Positions 51,837 through 61,296 of a stretch of DNA of 64,000 bases are shown in pieces. Location of the stretch: NCBI GenBank assembly GCA_947365805.1, contig CANAZY010000004.1, positions 1-64,000 of the forward strand. The letters run 5' to 3'. Source of the stretch: an uncultured Clostridium sp. (lineage in GTDB: Bacteria > Bacillota > Clostridia > TANB77 > CAG-508). Numbering within the stretch: position 1 is the stretch's first letter; each line of letters opens with the position of its first letter. The notes beneath the pieces were generated by a model. It did not search any database. It was not told the DNA's origin and saw nothing but the letters and a program-made list of their open reading frames with translations. The position numbers were made by a program, and so were the translations under genes.

Positions 51837-52358
51837 TTAAAGTGATTCCAAATACCATATATAATCAGAATCTACATATTGACTACATGCAGGGCATATC
51901 TTTGCTATTTGTTTAATAGAGACGCTATTATAGCCGTTTTTATTATAAAATTTTATGGCTCTTTCGTTATTTATATCGACATACCAATAGATATATTTTA
52001 ATTTAAGTTCTTTAAATCCTTTTTTTATAATTTCTTTCATTGCATATTTAGAATATCCTTTTCCCATCGCAATTTTACGAATTGTAATAGCGAATTCTGC
52101 TGATTGCTTCACATAATCAATATTTTTCAAACTCACAGTTCCATAATACTCATTTTTTTCATTTACAATAGCTAAATTAATATTATTCACATCTATCAAA
52201 CTATTTTCTATATATCTCTGACAATCCTTTAACGTTTTCGAAGAAAAATCCGTTTTTAAATTTTGTGTAACCTCATTATCTTTCATCCATTCTAACATTA
52301 ATGGTGCATCTTTTTTTTCTAATTTTCTCAAATTACAATATATTTCATTCATTTGCAA
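51837..52358 (-). CDS. GNAT-family N-acetyltransferase
   Basis: Acetyltransferase of 173 residues of the RimJ/RimL-like GNAT group. Early residues are NLRKLEKKDAPLMLEWMKD, the acetyl-CoA motif is IRKIAMGKGYSKYAMKEIIK, then YWYVDINNERAIKFYNKNGY. It overlaps the flippase gene by 14 bases and is the last gene of the upstream capsule transcript. With a dTDP-keto sugar, ketoisomerase and aminotransferase nearby, it may N-acetylate the amino sugar. The usual FdtC is a hexapeptide acyltransferase of another fold, so this remains tentative. Confidence 0.85.
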   Translation of the reverse strand: MQMNEIYCNLRKLEKKDAPLMLEWMKDNEVTQNLKTDFSSKTLKDCQRYIENSLIDVNNINLAIVNEKNEYYGTVSLKNIDYVKQSAEFAITIRKIAMGKGYSKYAMKEIIKKGFKELKLKYIYWYVDINNERAIKFYNKNGYNSVSIKQIAKICPACSQYVDSDYIWYLESL

Positions 52359-53787
52359 TCTCCTTTTTTCCTTTTTTTAAAGCTTTCACTAATGTGAAAA
52401 TTTCATTTTTATGTAGAGCCCCAAAAAATATAGTAATCATCAAGACCACCATAGCATTTATAATTGTTGAATTAATTAATACGATTCTCCAAACAATTAA
52501 AAATAAAATCGTTATTAATGTAACAATTAAAAATCTTTTAGAAATTACCATAAGTTTCATTTTTATCAAAACAATCACGCAAATAACATCAGAAATAATA
52601 TATCCTATTAAGGTAGCAATTGCTGCACCTTCTATTCCTAGTACTGGTATTAAGTTTAAATTAATTATAATGTTTATAATGGCTCCTGTCGATAATATTA
52701 ACAAATTGGGCCAAGTCTTTTTTATTACTAAAAACTGATTACAAGCCACTTGAAATAGCATTTGCAATAAAGGTGCCATGAATAGATAAGGTGTAATTAT
52801 ATAACCTCTCCAATATTCTTCTGTAAATAGCATATTAAAAATTGTCTTACTAAATACACACATAAACATTGTAGCTATATAAGATATAATACCTAAATAT
52901 TCAAATATCAATGAATTTGATTCCACTTGTTTCTTCTCTTTCATTGTTGAAAATGCAAAATATTGCCACCCTCCAGCAAAAGCTGTATATATTAATTGAC
53001 TTATATGTCCTAATTTTGATCCAGCAGAATATATTCCTGTCTCTGCTATACCTAACATATTAGTAATCATCACTTTATCAGATGAATTAAATATCCAATA
53101 TATCAAAAAATTAGGGAATAATGGTATTGCAATGATTAACATTTGCTTTAATAATTTATAGTCGAACCTTTTTATAGAAAACCACTGTTTGTTTAGTATT
53201 GCAAAAGTTATTTCTATAATAATTCCAGATATTGCACTAGCCAATGGTAGTGCAATTGCATAATATCCTTTTAGTAACAGTGGAATTGCAATTGAATAAG
53301 ATAATATTGAACTTATTGCATTGACTAATAGATAAACTACTTTTTTATTTTGCATTCTAGTTGGTGCTGAAATAATATTATTAGTAGCTGTAACTAAAGT
53401 TGCAATTGCTGTTATGTACATAATACTAGCATATCCTTTACTACTAAAAAATATATTTGCCATTTGATTTTTAAAAATCAAAAGTATAAAAAAAACAATA
53501 ACAGATGATGCTATCGTAAATACTAATGTCGTTGAACATACATCTTTTTTATATTCTTCATCTTCTCTTTCAAAAAAAATTCTATACATTGCATCATACA
53601 TTCCTATAATAGCTAATGCACTAGCAAACGATATTATCGTATTAGACATATCGCTAATTCCGAAATAACTAGAATCTGGCATCAATCTAGTAATTATTGG
53701 TAACATAATTAACGGAATTATCTTACTAATGATTCCACCTAATCCATATACCAAAAAGTTTTCTATAAATAGCTTTAATTTATTCAT
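52345..53787 (-). CDS. Oligosaccharide flippase (Wzx-like)
   Basis: Polytopic membrane protein of 480 residues with twelve to fourteen hydrophobic helices, of the MATE-like polysaccharide flippase family. It moves lipid-linked repeat units across the membrane. Typical parts are NFLVYGLGGIISKIIPLIML at the start, SDKVMITNMLGIAETGIYSA and GGWQYFAFSTMKEK in the middle, and IPVLGIEGAAIATLIGYI near the end. It lies between UDP-galactopyranose mutase and the acetyltransferase genes, with small gaps or overlaps, as expected of a Wzx/Wzy-type capsule operon. Confidence 0.92.
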   Translation of the reverse strand: MNKLKLFIENFLVYGLGGIISKIIPLIMLPIITRLMPDSSYFGISDMSNTIISFASALAIIGMYDAMYRIFFEREDEEYKKDVCSTTLVFTIASSVIVFFILLIFKNQMANIFFSSKGYASIMYITAIATLVTATNNIISAPTRMQNKKVVYLLVNAISSILSYSIAIPLLLKGYYAIALPLASAISGIIIEITFAILNKQWFSIKRFDYKLLKQMLIIAIPLFPNFLIYWIFNSSDKVMITNMLGIAETGIYSAGSKLGHISQLIYTAFAGGWQYFAFSTMKEKKQVESNSLIFEYLGIISYIATMFMCVFSKTIFNMLFTEEYWRGYIITPYLFMAPLLQMLFQVACNQFLVIKKTWPNLLILSTGAIINIIINLNLIPVLGIEGAAIATLIGYIISDVICVIVLIKMKLMVISKRFLIVTLITILFLIVWRIVLINSTIINAMVVLMITIFFGALHKNEIFTLVKALKKGKKEIANE

Positions 53788-53810
53788 AACTCTCCTCTCA
53801 AAAGTTGAAT

Positions 53811-54911
53811 CTAGCTTTCTAACTCCTTTTTGCTCATATCTAACGCTTCTTTAATTGTTATATCCATATCATAATATTTATATTGTCCCAATCTTCCTCC
53901 AAATATTATCTTTTCATCCTTATTAGCTAATTCTTTATATTTAGCATACAGAGAATTATTTCTCTCATTATTAATTGGGTAATATGGTTCCTTTCCTCTT
54001 GTCCATGTATCGGAATACTCTTTTGAAATAACAGTCTTGGGTTGATTACCAAATTCAAAGTGTTTATGCTCAATTATTCTCGTATATGGTATTTCATATT
54101 CTGTATAATTCACAACTGCATTACCTTGATAATTTTCCATCTCTAATATTTCCGTTTCAAAGCGTACACTCCTATATTGAAGCTCTCCAAAACAATAATT
54201 ATAATATTGGTCTATAGGTCCTGTAAAAATAATTTTTTTTGCAATGTTGTATAATTCTTCTCTGTGTTTAAAAAAATCACAGTTCAATTTTACTTCTACA
54301 CCATCAAGCATTTTTTCTATTATTTTTGTATAGCCTCCAATTGGTATCCCTTGATATCTATCATTAAAGTAATTATTATCATATATAAAACGAACTGGTA
54401 ATCTTTTTATGATAAAACTTGGTAATTCTGTTGCTTTCATTCCCCATTGTTTTTCTGTATATCCTTTTACTAGCTTTTCATAAATTGTTTTTCCCACCAA
54501 ACTTATTGCTTGTTCTTCTAAGTTCTTAGGAGTAGTTATTCCTGCTTCTTCCTTTTCTTTTTCTATTTTATCTTTAGCTTCTTTTGGAGTTACCACTCCC
54601 CATAATTTGTTAAATGTATTCATATTAAATGGCATATTATACAATTCATCTTTATATATTGCTACTGGAGAATTAATATATCTATTAAATTCTACAAATT
54701 TATTAATATAGTTCCATACTTCTTTGTGACTTGTATGGAATATATGAGCACCATATTTATGAACATTTATACCTTCTATGTTTTCTGTATAAATATTACC
54801 TCCAATATGGTTTCTTTTGTCAATTACAAGAACTCTTTTGTTTCTTTTAACTGCTTGTTGTGCAAAAACAGCTCCATACAATCCAGCTCCAACAATTAAA
54901 TAATCAAACAT
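53811..54911 (-). CDS. glf: UDP-galactopyranose mutase
   Basis: Flavoenzyme of 366 residues that interconverts UDP-galactopyranose and UDP-galactofuranose. The ATG at 54911 is behind AAAGGGG. The FAD loop is MFDYLIVGAGLYGAVFAQ, followed by VIDKRNHIGGNIYTE. Other conserved blocks are KYGAHIFHTS, YTEKQWG, RLPVRFIYDNNYFNDRYQG and IFGGRLGQYKYYDMD at the end. It shows that the polymer contains galactofuranose. Upstream is the aminotransferase. Intact. Confidence 0.95.
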   Translation of the reverse strand: MFDYLIVGAGLYGAVFAQQAVKRNKRVLVIDKRNHIGGNIYTENIEGINVHKYGAHIFHTSHKEVWNYINKFVEFNRYINSPVAIYKDELYNMPFNMNTFNKLWGVVTPKEAKDKIEKEKEEAGITTPKNLEEQAISLVGKTIYEKLVKGYTEKQWGMKATELPSFIIKRLPVRFIYDNNYFNDRYQGIPIGGYTKIIEKMLDGVEVKLNCDFFKHREELYNIAKKIIFTGPIDQYYNYCFGELQYRSVRFETEILEMENYQGNAVVNYTEYEIPYTRIIEHKHFEFGNQPKTVISKEYSDTWTRGKEPYYPINNERNNSLYAKYKELANKDEKIIFGGRLGQYKYYDMDITIKEALDMSKKELES

Positions 54912-54924
54912 TTTATTTCCCCTT

Positions 54925-56022
54925 TTAATTAAATTCATTAATACAATCAATTACATATTCAAGTTGTCCTTTTGTTATTCCATAAAAAATCGGTAAACTT
55001 AATTGTGTTTCGCTTATTTCTTCTGCCACTGGCAAATCGCCTTTGTTGATTCCTAAATCTTCATAGCATTTTTGTAAATGCATTGGAATTGGATAATGCT
55101 TATTAGTTTTTATTCCTCTATCATTCAAATACTTTTCCAGTCTGTCACGTTCTGTACATCTTATAGAAAATACATGCCAAACGGGTTCAACACCATCTAT
55201 TACTTGTGGCAATATTACTTTTGGATTTACAATCCCCTCTAAATAAATCTTAGCAACTTTTCTACGTTCTTCATTCATTTTATCTAAATATGGAAGCTTA
55301 GCAGATAAAAAAGCTGCTTGTAATTCATCTAATCTAGAATTGTTTCCTTTGTATATATGATGATATTTGTAATCAGAACCATAATTACCAAATGCTCTAA
55401 CTTTATTGGCAATTTCTTCTCTATTGGTCACAACTGCTCCTGCATCTCCTAATGCACCTAAATTTTTCCCCGGATAAAAACTAAATCCTGCAGCTTCACC
55501 AAATGTTCCTACTTTTCTTCCTTTATATTTAGCTCCATGTGCTTGGGCGCAATCTTCTATAATAATTAAATTATATTTTTGAGCAATTTTACATATCGAA
55601 TCCATATCACAAGGTTGTCCATAAAGGTGCACTGGCATAATCGCCTTTGTTTTTGAAGTGATTTTATCTTCTATTTTTTGTGAATCTATATTAAATGTAT
55701 TAATATTAGGTTCAACAAATACTACTTTTGCCCCTACATATGTTACAGCTAGAGCTGTCGCAATATAAGTATTGGATGGCACTATTACTTCATCTCCTTC
55801 TTTAATAGAAAAAGCTTTTAATGCTAATATCAAGGCATCCAATCCATTTCCTGTTCCAACACAATAATCAACATCACAGTATGTTGCAAAATTTGTTTCA
55901 AAATTTTTATCTTCTTCTCCTTCAATATACCAACTTCTATTATATACTCTTTCAAATGCACTACGCAATTCACTATCTAATTCTTTTTCTAGTGGTAAAA
56001 AGCTCACAAAAGGTACTTCCAT
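54925..56022 (-). CDS. DegT/DnrJ/EryC1-family sugar aminotransferase (FdtB/QdtB-like)
   Basis: PLP enzyme of 365 residues that puts an amino group on a keto sugar nucleotide. It begins [20 protein letters not shown] and has [16 protein letters not shown]. The PLP lysine is in [20 protein letters not shown], and [17 protein letters not shown] and [15 protein letters not shown] are conserved. With the ketoisomerase gene directly before it (13 bases) and rfbA/rfbB in the locus, the likely product is a dTDP-3-amino-3,6-dideoxyhexose such as Fuc3N or Qui3N. Which of the two cannot be decided by eye. Confidence 0.9.
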   Translation of the reverse strand: MEVPFVSFLPLEKELDSELRSAFERVYNRSWYIEGEEDKNFETNFATYCDVDYCVGTGNGLDALILALKAFSIKEGDEVIVPSNTYIATALAVTYVGAKVVFVEPNINTFNIDSQKIEDKITSKTKAIMPVHLYGQPCDMDSICKIAQKYNLIIIEDCAQAHGAKYKGRKVGTFGEAAGFSFYPGKNLGALGDAGAVVTNREEIANKVRAFGNYGSDYKYHHIYKGNNSRLDELQAAFLSAKLPYLDKMNEERRKVAKIYLEGIVNPKVILPQVIDGVEPVWHVFSIRCTERDRLEKYLNDRGIKTNKHYPIPMHLQKCYEDLGINKGDLPVAEEISETQLSLPIFYGITKGQLEYVIDCINEFN

Positions 56023-56035
56023 TTTAATTCCTCCA

Positions 56036-56440
56036 TTATTTTACAAAATCTAAAAATTCATTGTAATCCCTTATATAATCACTTTCATTATATAATTCAG
56101 ATGCTAAAACTACTAAAACTGCATCTGGAGAAAAATCAAACATTTCCCTCCAAATATTATTGGTTATATATAGTCCTTCTGTTGGTTTATCTAATAATAT
56201 TGTTTCTTTTTCAAACCCATTATCCAATAATATTTTACAACTTCCTTTTACACATATCAAAATCTGTTCCAAATATTTATGTGCATGATATCCTCTTCTA
56301 GTTCCCTCTGTTGTATCGTAGATATAATACATTCTTTTTATTTCAAAAGGAATATCTTTTAGCTGTTCTATTGCTATTAATTGTCCTCTGTTATCTCCAT
56401 GCACATCAAATGCATATTTCTTTATTTCCATCTTTTTCAA
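56036..56440 (-). CDS. dTDP-4-keto-6-deoxyhexose 3,4-ketoisomerase (FdtA/QdtA-like cupin)
   Basis: Small cupin of 134 residues of the WxcM-like family. It moves the keto group from C4 to C3 of dTDP-4-keto-6-deoxyglucose, so that the following aminotransferase can act. Visible are [40 protein letters not shown] with the catalytic histidines, [19 protein letters not shown] and [20 protein letters not shown]. It overlaps the polymerase gene by 35 bases. The length is typical of the stand-alone form. Confidence 0.92.
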   Translation of the reverse strand: MKKMEIKKYAFDVHGDNRGQLIAIEQLKDIPFEIKRMYYIYDTTEGTRRGYHAHKYLEQILICVKGSCKILLDNGFEKETILLDKPTEGLYITNNIWREMFDFSPDAVLVVLASELYNESDYIRDYNEFLDFVK

Positions 56441-57665
56441 CCTCTTCCTTTTCAGTTTTTTCTTTAATCATTTCAATTCCTCCAAAATAAATCAAAACAA
56501 AATACATATATAAAATCCATGGTCTTTGATATATTGATATTAAAAAGATAACTATAAAAAACATACACGCTCTATTTTTTTGTGATTTTTTTATTCCCCA
56601 ATATAAAAACCATCCAACCAATAATAAGAAACCTAAAATTCCTATGTTGTATATTAGTACTTTATAACTAGCTGCATCTACTTTATCAAATATAGGATTA
56701 TTATTACCCAATCCCCAAAGCAGATTCCCACTCTTTAAAAATCTATTAAATTCTATGCTAAATTCATCACTTACTCTATTATTATCCATTAAATATGATA
56801 ATGAAAATCTTCTCACTACTTTTTCTTGAAAAACCTGATTATCTTTTAGCAAAAATAACAATATAATAGCAAGTATTACCACAAAAGCAATTTTTTTAAA
56901 TTCTTTTGTTTGTTTTGTAATAAAACAACGATGAATATAGTAGCAAAAGTAAATTGTACAAAGCATAAAAAATGTTAAAGACATCGACATAACTCCACCA
57001 ATTAGTATCACAATTAATGCTTTATGTTTTTTAAAATTAAAGTTAGATGCACACAATAATAAAGCCGATATTGTCCCCACCATACCAGGTTCATCATACA
57101 TACCACATAATTGTTTTATTGTTGGCGAGTAATAAATACTTTCTCTAAAAACACATCCAAAATAATGCTTATAATGTTGTTCAATAAATTTCTTAATAGC
57201 TTGCGTTGTTTGAATATAATCACATCTCATTTCTATTTTAAGCATATTTAATATGGAGTAAATAATTCCTGGCACTAAACTTATTGCAAAAACACTTAAA
57301 AATATCTTAAATGTTTTTTTCTTATTTTCGTCCGTCAATGTAAAAAACAAACATAACATAATTAGTTTCATTATTGTTCCAAGCCCAATACTAATCTGAT
57401 GATTATATGTATTACATATATAGTAAAAATAAACAACACTAAAAGACATTGCCATAAGTATTGATTTTGAATCAATTTTCATTTTCACCTTTGATATAAT
57501 TAATAGAATAATTGAAATTTCCACAACCATCTTTAAAATATCAAAATATTTATAATATTCATATGTTTCCCATAATAGATAAGGATTTATGGAAAAAAAC
57601 GCTTCAAGTGCAAATAAAAAATCAAGCAATAAATCCTTATCTGTTATTTTTTCATATAATTGCAT
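56406..57665 (-). CDS. O-antigen/capsule polymerase-like membrane protein (Wzy)
   Basis: Membrane protein of 419 residues with ten to eleven hydrophobic helices and a long external loop around 140-190 and 280-330. No strict motif exists for this family. The call rests on topology, on the GMYDEPGMVGTISALLLC block and on its position among flippase and glycosyltransferase genes. It would join repeat units outside the membrane. Its last 35 bases overlap the ketoisomerase gene. An alternative is a general ligase of the O-antigen family. Confidence 0.82.
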   Translation of the reverse strand: MQLYEKITDKDLLLDFLFALEAFFSINPYLLWETYEYYKYFDILKMVVEISIILLIISKVKMKIDSKSILMAMSFSVVYFYYICNTYNHQISIGLGTIMKLIMLCLFFTLTDENKKKTFKIFLSVFAISLVPGIIYSILNMLKIEMRCDYIQTTQAIKKFIEQHYKHYFGCVFRESIYYSPTIKQLCGMYDEPGMVGTISALLLCASNFNFKKHKALIVILIGGVMSMSLTFFMLCTIYFCYYIHRCFITKQTKEFKKIAFVVILAIILLFLLKDNQVFQEKVVRRFSLSYLMDNNRVSDEFSIEFNRFLKSGNLLWGLGNNNPIFDKVDAASYKVLIYNIGILGFLLLVGWFLYWGIKKSQKNRACMFFIVIFLISIYQRPWILYMYFVLIYFGGIEMIKEKTEKEEVEKDGNKEICI

Positions 57666-57685
57666 TATTATTCTCCTTTTATTGT

Positions 57686-58897
57686 TTACTTTAACTTTAG
57701 TGCCTTTCTACGTAACTGTCTTATTTTAAATATAATTGTATGGCAAAGCAATTCCATAGAATTCAAAATGACTTTATCCTGACTTACTTTCCTATTTAAA
57801 ATTTGTGGAACGATTACGTTAATATCATAATGTTTTCTATATTCAACATATGTTCTCTTCCTTACTTCGATATATTTTTTCTTTGATAACGAAATAACTT
57901 CTTTTAATAATAATTCGCCAGAAACTCCTTGTCCAAATCTTGCAACCACTCTTGGATTATCATGAAAAAAACCTGAACAAATATTTTCCATTGTTGAATG
58001 CCAAGTTACAAGAGCTGGAATTCCTTCATCAGCGGCATCTAATATTGTCGTTCCCATTCCTATATAGCAATATGCTTTTTTTAATTCTTCTCTAATTTCT
58101 GTCAAAGACATACCATTTACGAGCTCAATGTTTTGTCTTATTTCTTTTGTACAATTACCAATTTTTTTTACTATTTGTTCATAGTCTTCTCCAAATGATA
58201 TGATTTTTAACCTTATATTAGAATTTTCTTGAAAAATTTTACAAAAATCATCTATTAATCCTATTACATAACCTTTATAAGGAAACTTAGCTCTTGTAAC
58301 AGTTAAAATTATTTTTTCTTGCACAAGATTGACTTTATAATCTGGTTCATTAGAAATAAACATCGGCAACAAATATACATATTTTTTGTAATCATCACAA
58401 TCAATTTTATAATAATTTAAGGCTGAAGCACATGTTTCATCATCCATAAAAATAACTTGATTATTATCAAAATACTTTTTTACAATTTTTCTATAATATT
58501 GGTAAATTACCTTTCCGCAAAAGCCTTTAAAATTTTTACCATATATCATTCCGTTGACACTAACATTATAAATTAAATGTCTTAAAGGATTTTTTCTAAA
58601 ATATTTTAATCTGATTTTTTCAAAAAACAGAAATTCTGGTAATTCAAATGTAATGATTGTTACATCATTACATTCTTCTAATATTTCTTCTATTTTAGTT
58701 TTTATTATTTTAGGATCGAATGATTGCAAAAAAGCAATATTTGCTTTTTTGCATAATTCAATCATATTGTCATCACAAGTCTCGAAAATAAGTAAACAAT
58801 TAATATTATTCTTAATTCCCCATTGTGCCATTCGAACCATTAATGTTTGTAAGCCTCCAGTATCAAAATGGCTAAATGCCAAAATCAATTGTTTCAT
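57686..58897 (-). CDS. Glycosyltransferase, GT4-like
   Basis: Cytosolic sugar transferase of 403 residues with a GT-B layout. The N-terminal half starts LILAFSHFDTGGLQTLMVRM. The C-terminal nucleotide-binding half has VTRAKFPYKGYVIGLIDDF and AYCYIGMGTTILDAADEGIP, close to the ExxxxGxP motif though with Asp in place of the first Glu. The C-terminal end is basic (KIRQLRRKALKLK), perhaps for membrane contact. Donor and acceptor unknown. One of five glycosyltransferases in the locus counting the initiating enzyme. Confidence 0.85.
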   Translation of the reverse strand: MKQLILAFSHFDTGGLQTLMVRMAQWGIKNNINCLLIFETCDDNMIELCKKANIAFLQSFDPKIIKTKIEEILEECNDVTIITFELPEFLFFEKIRLKYFRKNPLRHLIYNVSVNGMIYGKNFKGFCGKVIYQYYRKIVKKYFDNNQVIFMDDETCASALNYYKIDCDDYKKYVYLLPMFISNEPDYKVNLVQEKIILTVTRAKFPYKGYVIGLIDDFCKIFQENSNIRLKIISFGEDYEQIVKKIGNCTKEIRQNIELVNGMSLTEIREELKKAYCYIGMGTTILDAADEGIPALVTWHSTMENICSGFFHDNPRVVARFGQGVSGELLLKEVISLSKKKYIEVRKRTYVEYRKHYDINVIVPQILNRKVSQDKVILNSMELLCHTIIFKIRQLRRKALKLK

Positions 58898-58909
58898 AAA
58901 TATCCTCTC

Positions 58910-60070
58910 TTACATCAATGTTCTAATAATTTTAATATATTCTTTTGCAAATATACTTGTTGTAAAATTATTATCAAAAATTTGTTTATTGACTAACCCC
59001 AGTTCTTTTCTTTCTTTTGAATCTTTTTTCATAAAATTTTCTATAAGCTCTTTTGCTTGTTCTAAATTATCATATATCATCAAAGAATCTGAATTAAATT
59101 TTTTAAAGTACTTATTTCCTCCTGTATTACTTAAAAGAACTGGTATTCCCAAAGACAATACTTCTAGTAATACTAAATCAAAATATGTTTCTTGGTTTGG
59201 TAAGATAAACATATCTGATGCTGAAACTATAGAATGCGGATCATTTGTCCACCCCGCTTCTATCCATCTCTTATGTTTTAACCCAGTAATTGGCTCTTCT
59301 TTCCCTGCAATTAGAAAATATACATTTGAATATTCTTCTACTATATCCTTTCCAATCTTTTTTAAATTGTTATATCCTTTTATTTCATTATGCCTTCCAA
59401 CATAAGTAATTAAAAAGGCATCTTCTGGTATTCCATATTTTTCTCGTATCTGCTTTCTATTTACATTAGTTTTTGCTTCTATATTTCCTGTCAATAAATA
59501 TCTATATTTTAAATCATCTCGAATATTATCGTAATTTTCAAAAGTATGATAATAAGGCTCTTCAGCCTCTTTGCAAGGAAAAATAATATAATCAGCTCTT
59601 TTAAAAGCGTATATATCCATTTCAATCAGTTTATTGATTCTTTTTTTATGTAATTTATAATCAATTGGATTTAATCTTCCTATAATCTCTTTATAAGGTG
59701 CACAAGGTGTGTGGGAAGTTAGTATAACTTTTCCTTGATAGTTCTCTAAAAACTTCCTATTTAAATACATATCTTCTGTGCTATGAAAATGTATCATATC
59801 ATATTTAAACAATGTCTCATCAATACTGTATTTTTTCTTTAAATACCTTGAAAATTTTATAAGTCTTCGAATATCCTTTATTCTTTTTGGAATTCTATCC
59901 CTTAGTACTTTATTGTCTTCTAGTTGTTTTTTTAAATTATTATAAAATGAAATTTGTATATCAGAAAATTCAATACCATCCAATCCTTTTTTTAAATTGT
60001 ACAAATAGCCTGCTGGCCCACCTTTAGGTAATAATTTTTCTTTTGGAAAATATATTAATAGTTTCTTCAT
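58910..60070 (-). CDS. Glycosyltransferase family 4
   Basis: GT-B retaining glycosyltransferase of 386 residues. The head has FPKEKLLPKGGPAGYLYNLK, a typical acceptor-side glycine-rich loop, and MIHFHSTEDMYLNRKF. The donor-binding half has LITYVGRHNEIKGYNNLKKI (near 225), FLIAGKEEPITGLKH and TYFDLVLLEVLSLGIPVLLS, the ExxxxxGxP region. It starts 11 bases after the Ugd gene. The linked sugars are unknown. Intact. Confidence 0.9.
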   Translation of the reverse strand: MKKLLIYFPKEKLLPKGGPAGYLYNLKKGLDGIEFSDIQISFYNNLKKQLEDNKVLRDRIPKRIKDIRRLIKFSRYLKKKYSIDETLFKYDMIHFHSTEDMYLNRKFLENYQGKVILTSHTPCAPYKEIIGRLNPIDYKLHKKRINKLIEMDIYAFKRADYIIFPCKEAEEPYYHTFENYDNIRDDLKYRYLLTGNIEAKTNVNRKQIREKYGIPEDAFLITYVGRHNEIKGYNNLKKIGKDIVEEYSNVYFLIAGKEEPITGLKHKRWIEAGWTNDPHSIVSASDMFILPNQETYFDLVLLEVLSLGIPVLLSNTGGNKYFKKFNSDSLMIYDNLEQAKELIENFMKKDSKERKELGLVNKQIFDNNFTTSIFAKEYIKIIRTLM

Positions 60071-60081
60071 TTACTTCTCCT

Positions 60082-61251
60082 TTAATCATCTCTACTATAC
60101 AAATCTCTTGTATAAACTTTTTGACTTACACTTCTTAAAGATTCTTCAAATCTATTGGCTAAAATAATATCTGATTTTTCTGTAAAATAGTTAAAATCAC
60201 TTATCACTTGACACTCTTTATATTTCTCCTCATGTAATGTTGGCTCATAAATGATAATTTCAATATTTTCCGATTTTAATCGTTCAATAATACCTTGAAT
60301 AGCACTTGCTCTAAAATTATCAGAATCTTTTTTCATCGTTAAGCGATAAACCCCAACTGTTTTTGGATTTTTTTGCATAATCATACTTACGATATGATCT
60401 TTTCTTGTATCATTTGATTTTACAATTGCTTCAATTAAGTTTTGGGGAATTTGACAATAATTAGCTAAAAGTTGCTTTGTATCTTTTGGTAAACAATAGC
60501 CCCCATACCCAAATGATGGATTATTGTAGTGAGTTCCTATTCTAGGGTCTAACCCAACTCCTTCAATAATATCCTTCGTATTTAATTTATTTATTTCAGC
60601 ATATGTATCTAATTCATTAAAATATGAAATACGAAGAGCTAAATATGTATTAGCAAAGAGTTTTACTGCTTCTGCTTCTGTACTATTCATATATTTTACA
60701 ACAATATTCTCTTTAATTGCCCCCTCTATCAGTAAGTTAGCAAATTTCTCTGCTCTCTGACTCTTTTCACCTACTATGATTCTTGATGGATATAGGTTAT
60801 CATATAAAGCTCTTCCTTCTCTTAAAAACTCTGGCGAAAATAGAATATTATCTATATTATATTTTTCTTTCATATTCTTAATAAATCCAACTGGAATCGT
60901 TGATTTTACAATCATAGTAGCATCTATATGCAAACTAGTTACTTTTTGTATTATATCTTCTACACTTGAAGTATCAAAATGATTTTGTACATCATCATAA
61001 TTAGTTGGTGTACTTATAACAATAAATTCTGCATCCTCAAAAGCTTCTTTATAATCTAAAGTTGCTCTTAAATTTAATTTCTTATCCTTAAAAAACTCCT
61101 CAATTTCTTTATCTTTAATAGGTGATATTCTATTATTTATCATTTCTACTTTTTCTGGCACTATATCCAATGCTACTACTTCATTATTTTGACTCAATAA
61201 TACCGCCATAGATAAGCCCACATATCCTGTTCCTGCTACTGCTATTTTCAT
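60082..61251 (-). CDS. UDP-glucose/UDP-sugar 6-dehydrogenase
   Basis: NAD-dependent dehydrogenase of 389 residues that oxidises the C6 of a UDP-hexose to a uronic acid. NAD loop: MKIAVAGTGYVGLSMAVLLS. STIPVGFIKNMKEKY and SPEFLREGRALYDNLYPSR are conserved, and the catalytic cysteine is in FGYGGYCLPKDTKQL (near residue 255). The C-terminal sugar-binding domain is present (GVYRLTMKKDSDNFRASAIQ). It resembles the UDP-glucose branch. So the polymer likely includes glucuronic acid. Intact. Confidence 0.93.
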   Translation of the reverse strand: MKIAVAGTGYVGLSMAVLLSQNNEVVALDIVPEKVEMINNRISPIKDKEIEEFFKDKKLNLRATLDYKEAFEDAEFIVISTPTNYDDVQNHFDTSSVEDIIQKVTSLHIDATMIVKSTIPVGFIKNMKEKYNIDNILFSPEFLREGRALYDNLYPSRIIVGEKSQRAEKFANLLIEGAIKENIVVKYMNSTEAEAVKLFANTYLALRISYFNELDTYAEINKLNTKDIIEGVGLDPRIGTHYNNPSFGYGGYCLPKDTKQLLANYCQIPQNLIEAIVKSNDTRKDHIVSMIMQKNPKTVGVYRLTMKKDSDNFRASAIQGIIERLKSENIEIIIYEPTLHEEKYKECQVISDFNYFTEKSDIILANRFEESLRSVSQKVYTRDLYSRDD

Positions 61252-61296
61252 CTTTTTCTCTTCCTTTTATATTAATCTTCTACATAATCATAAATA

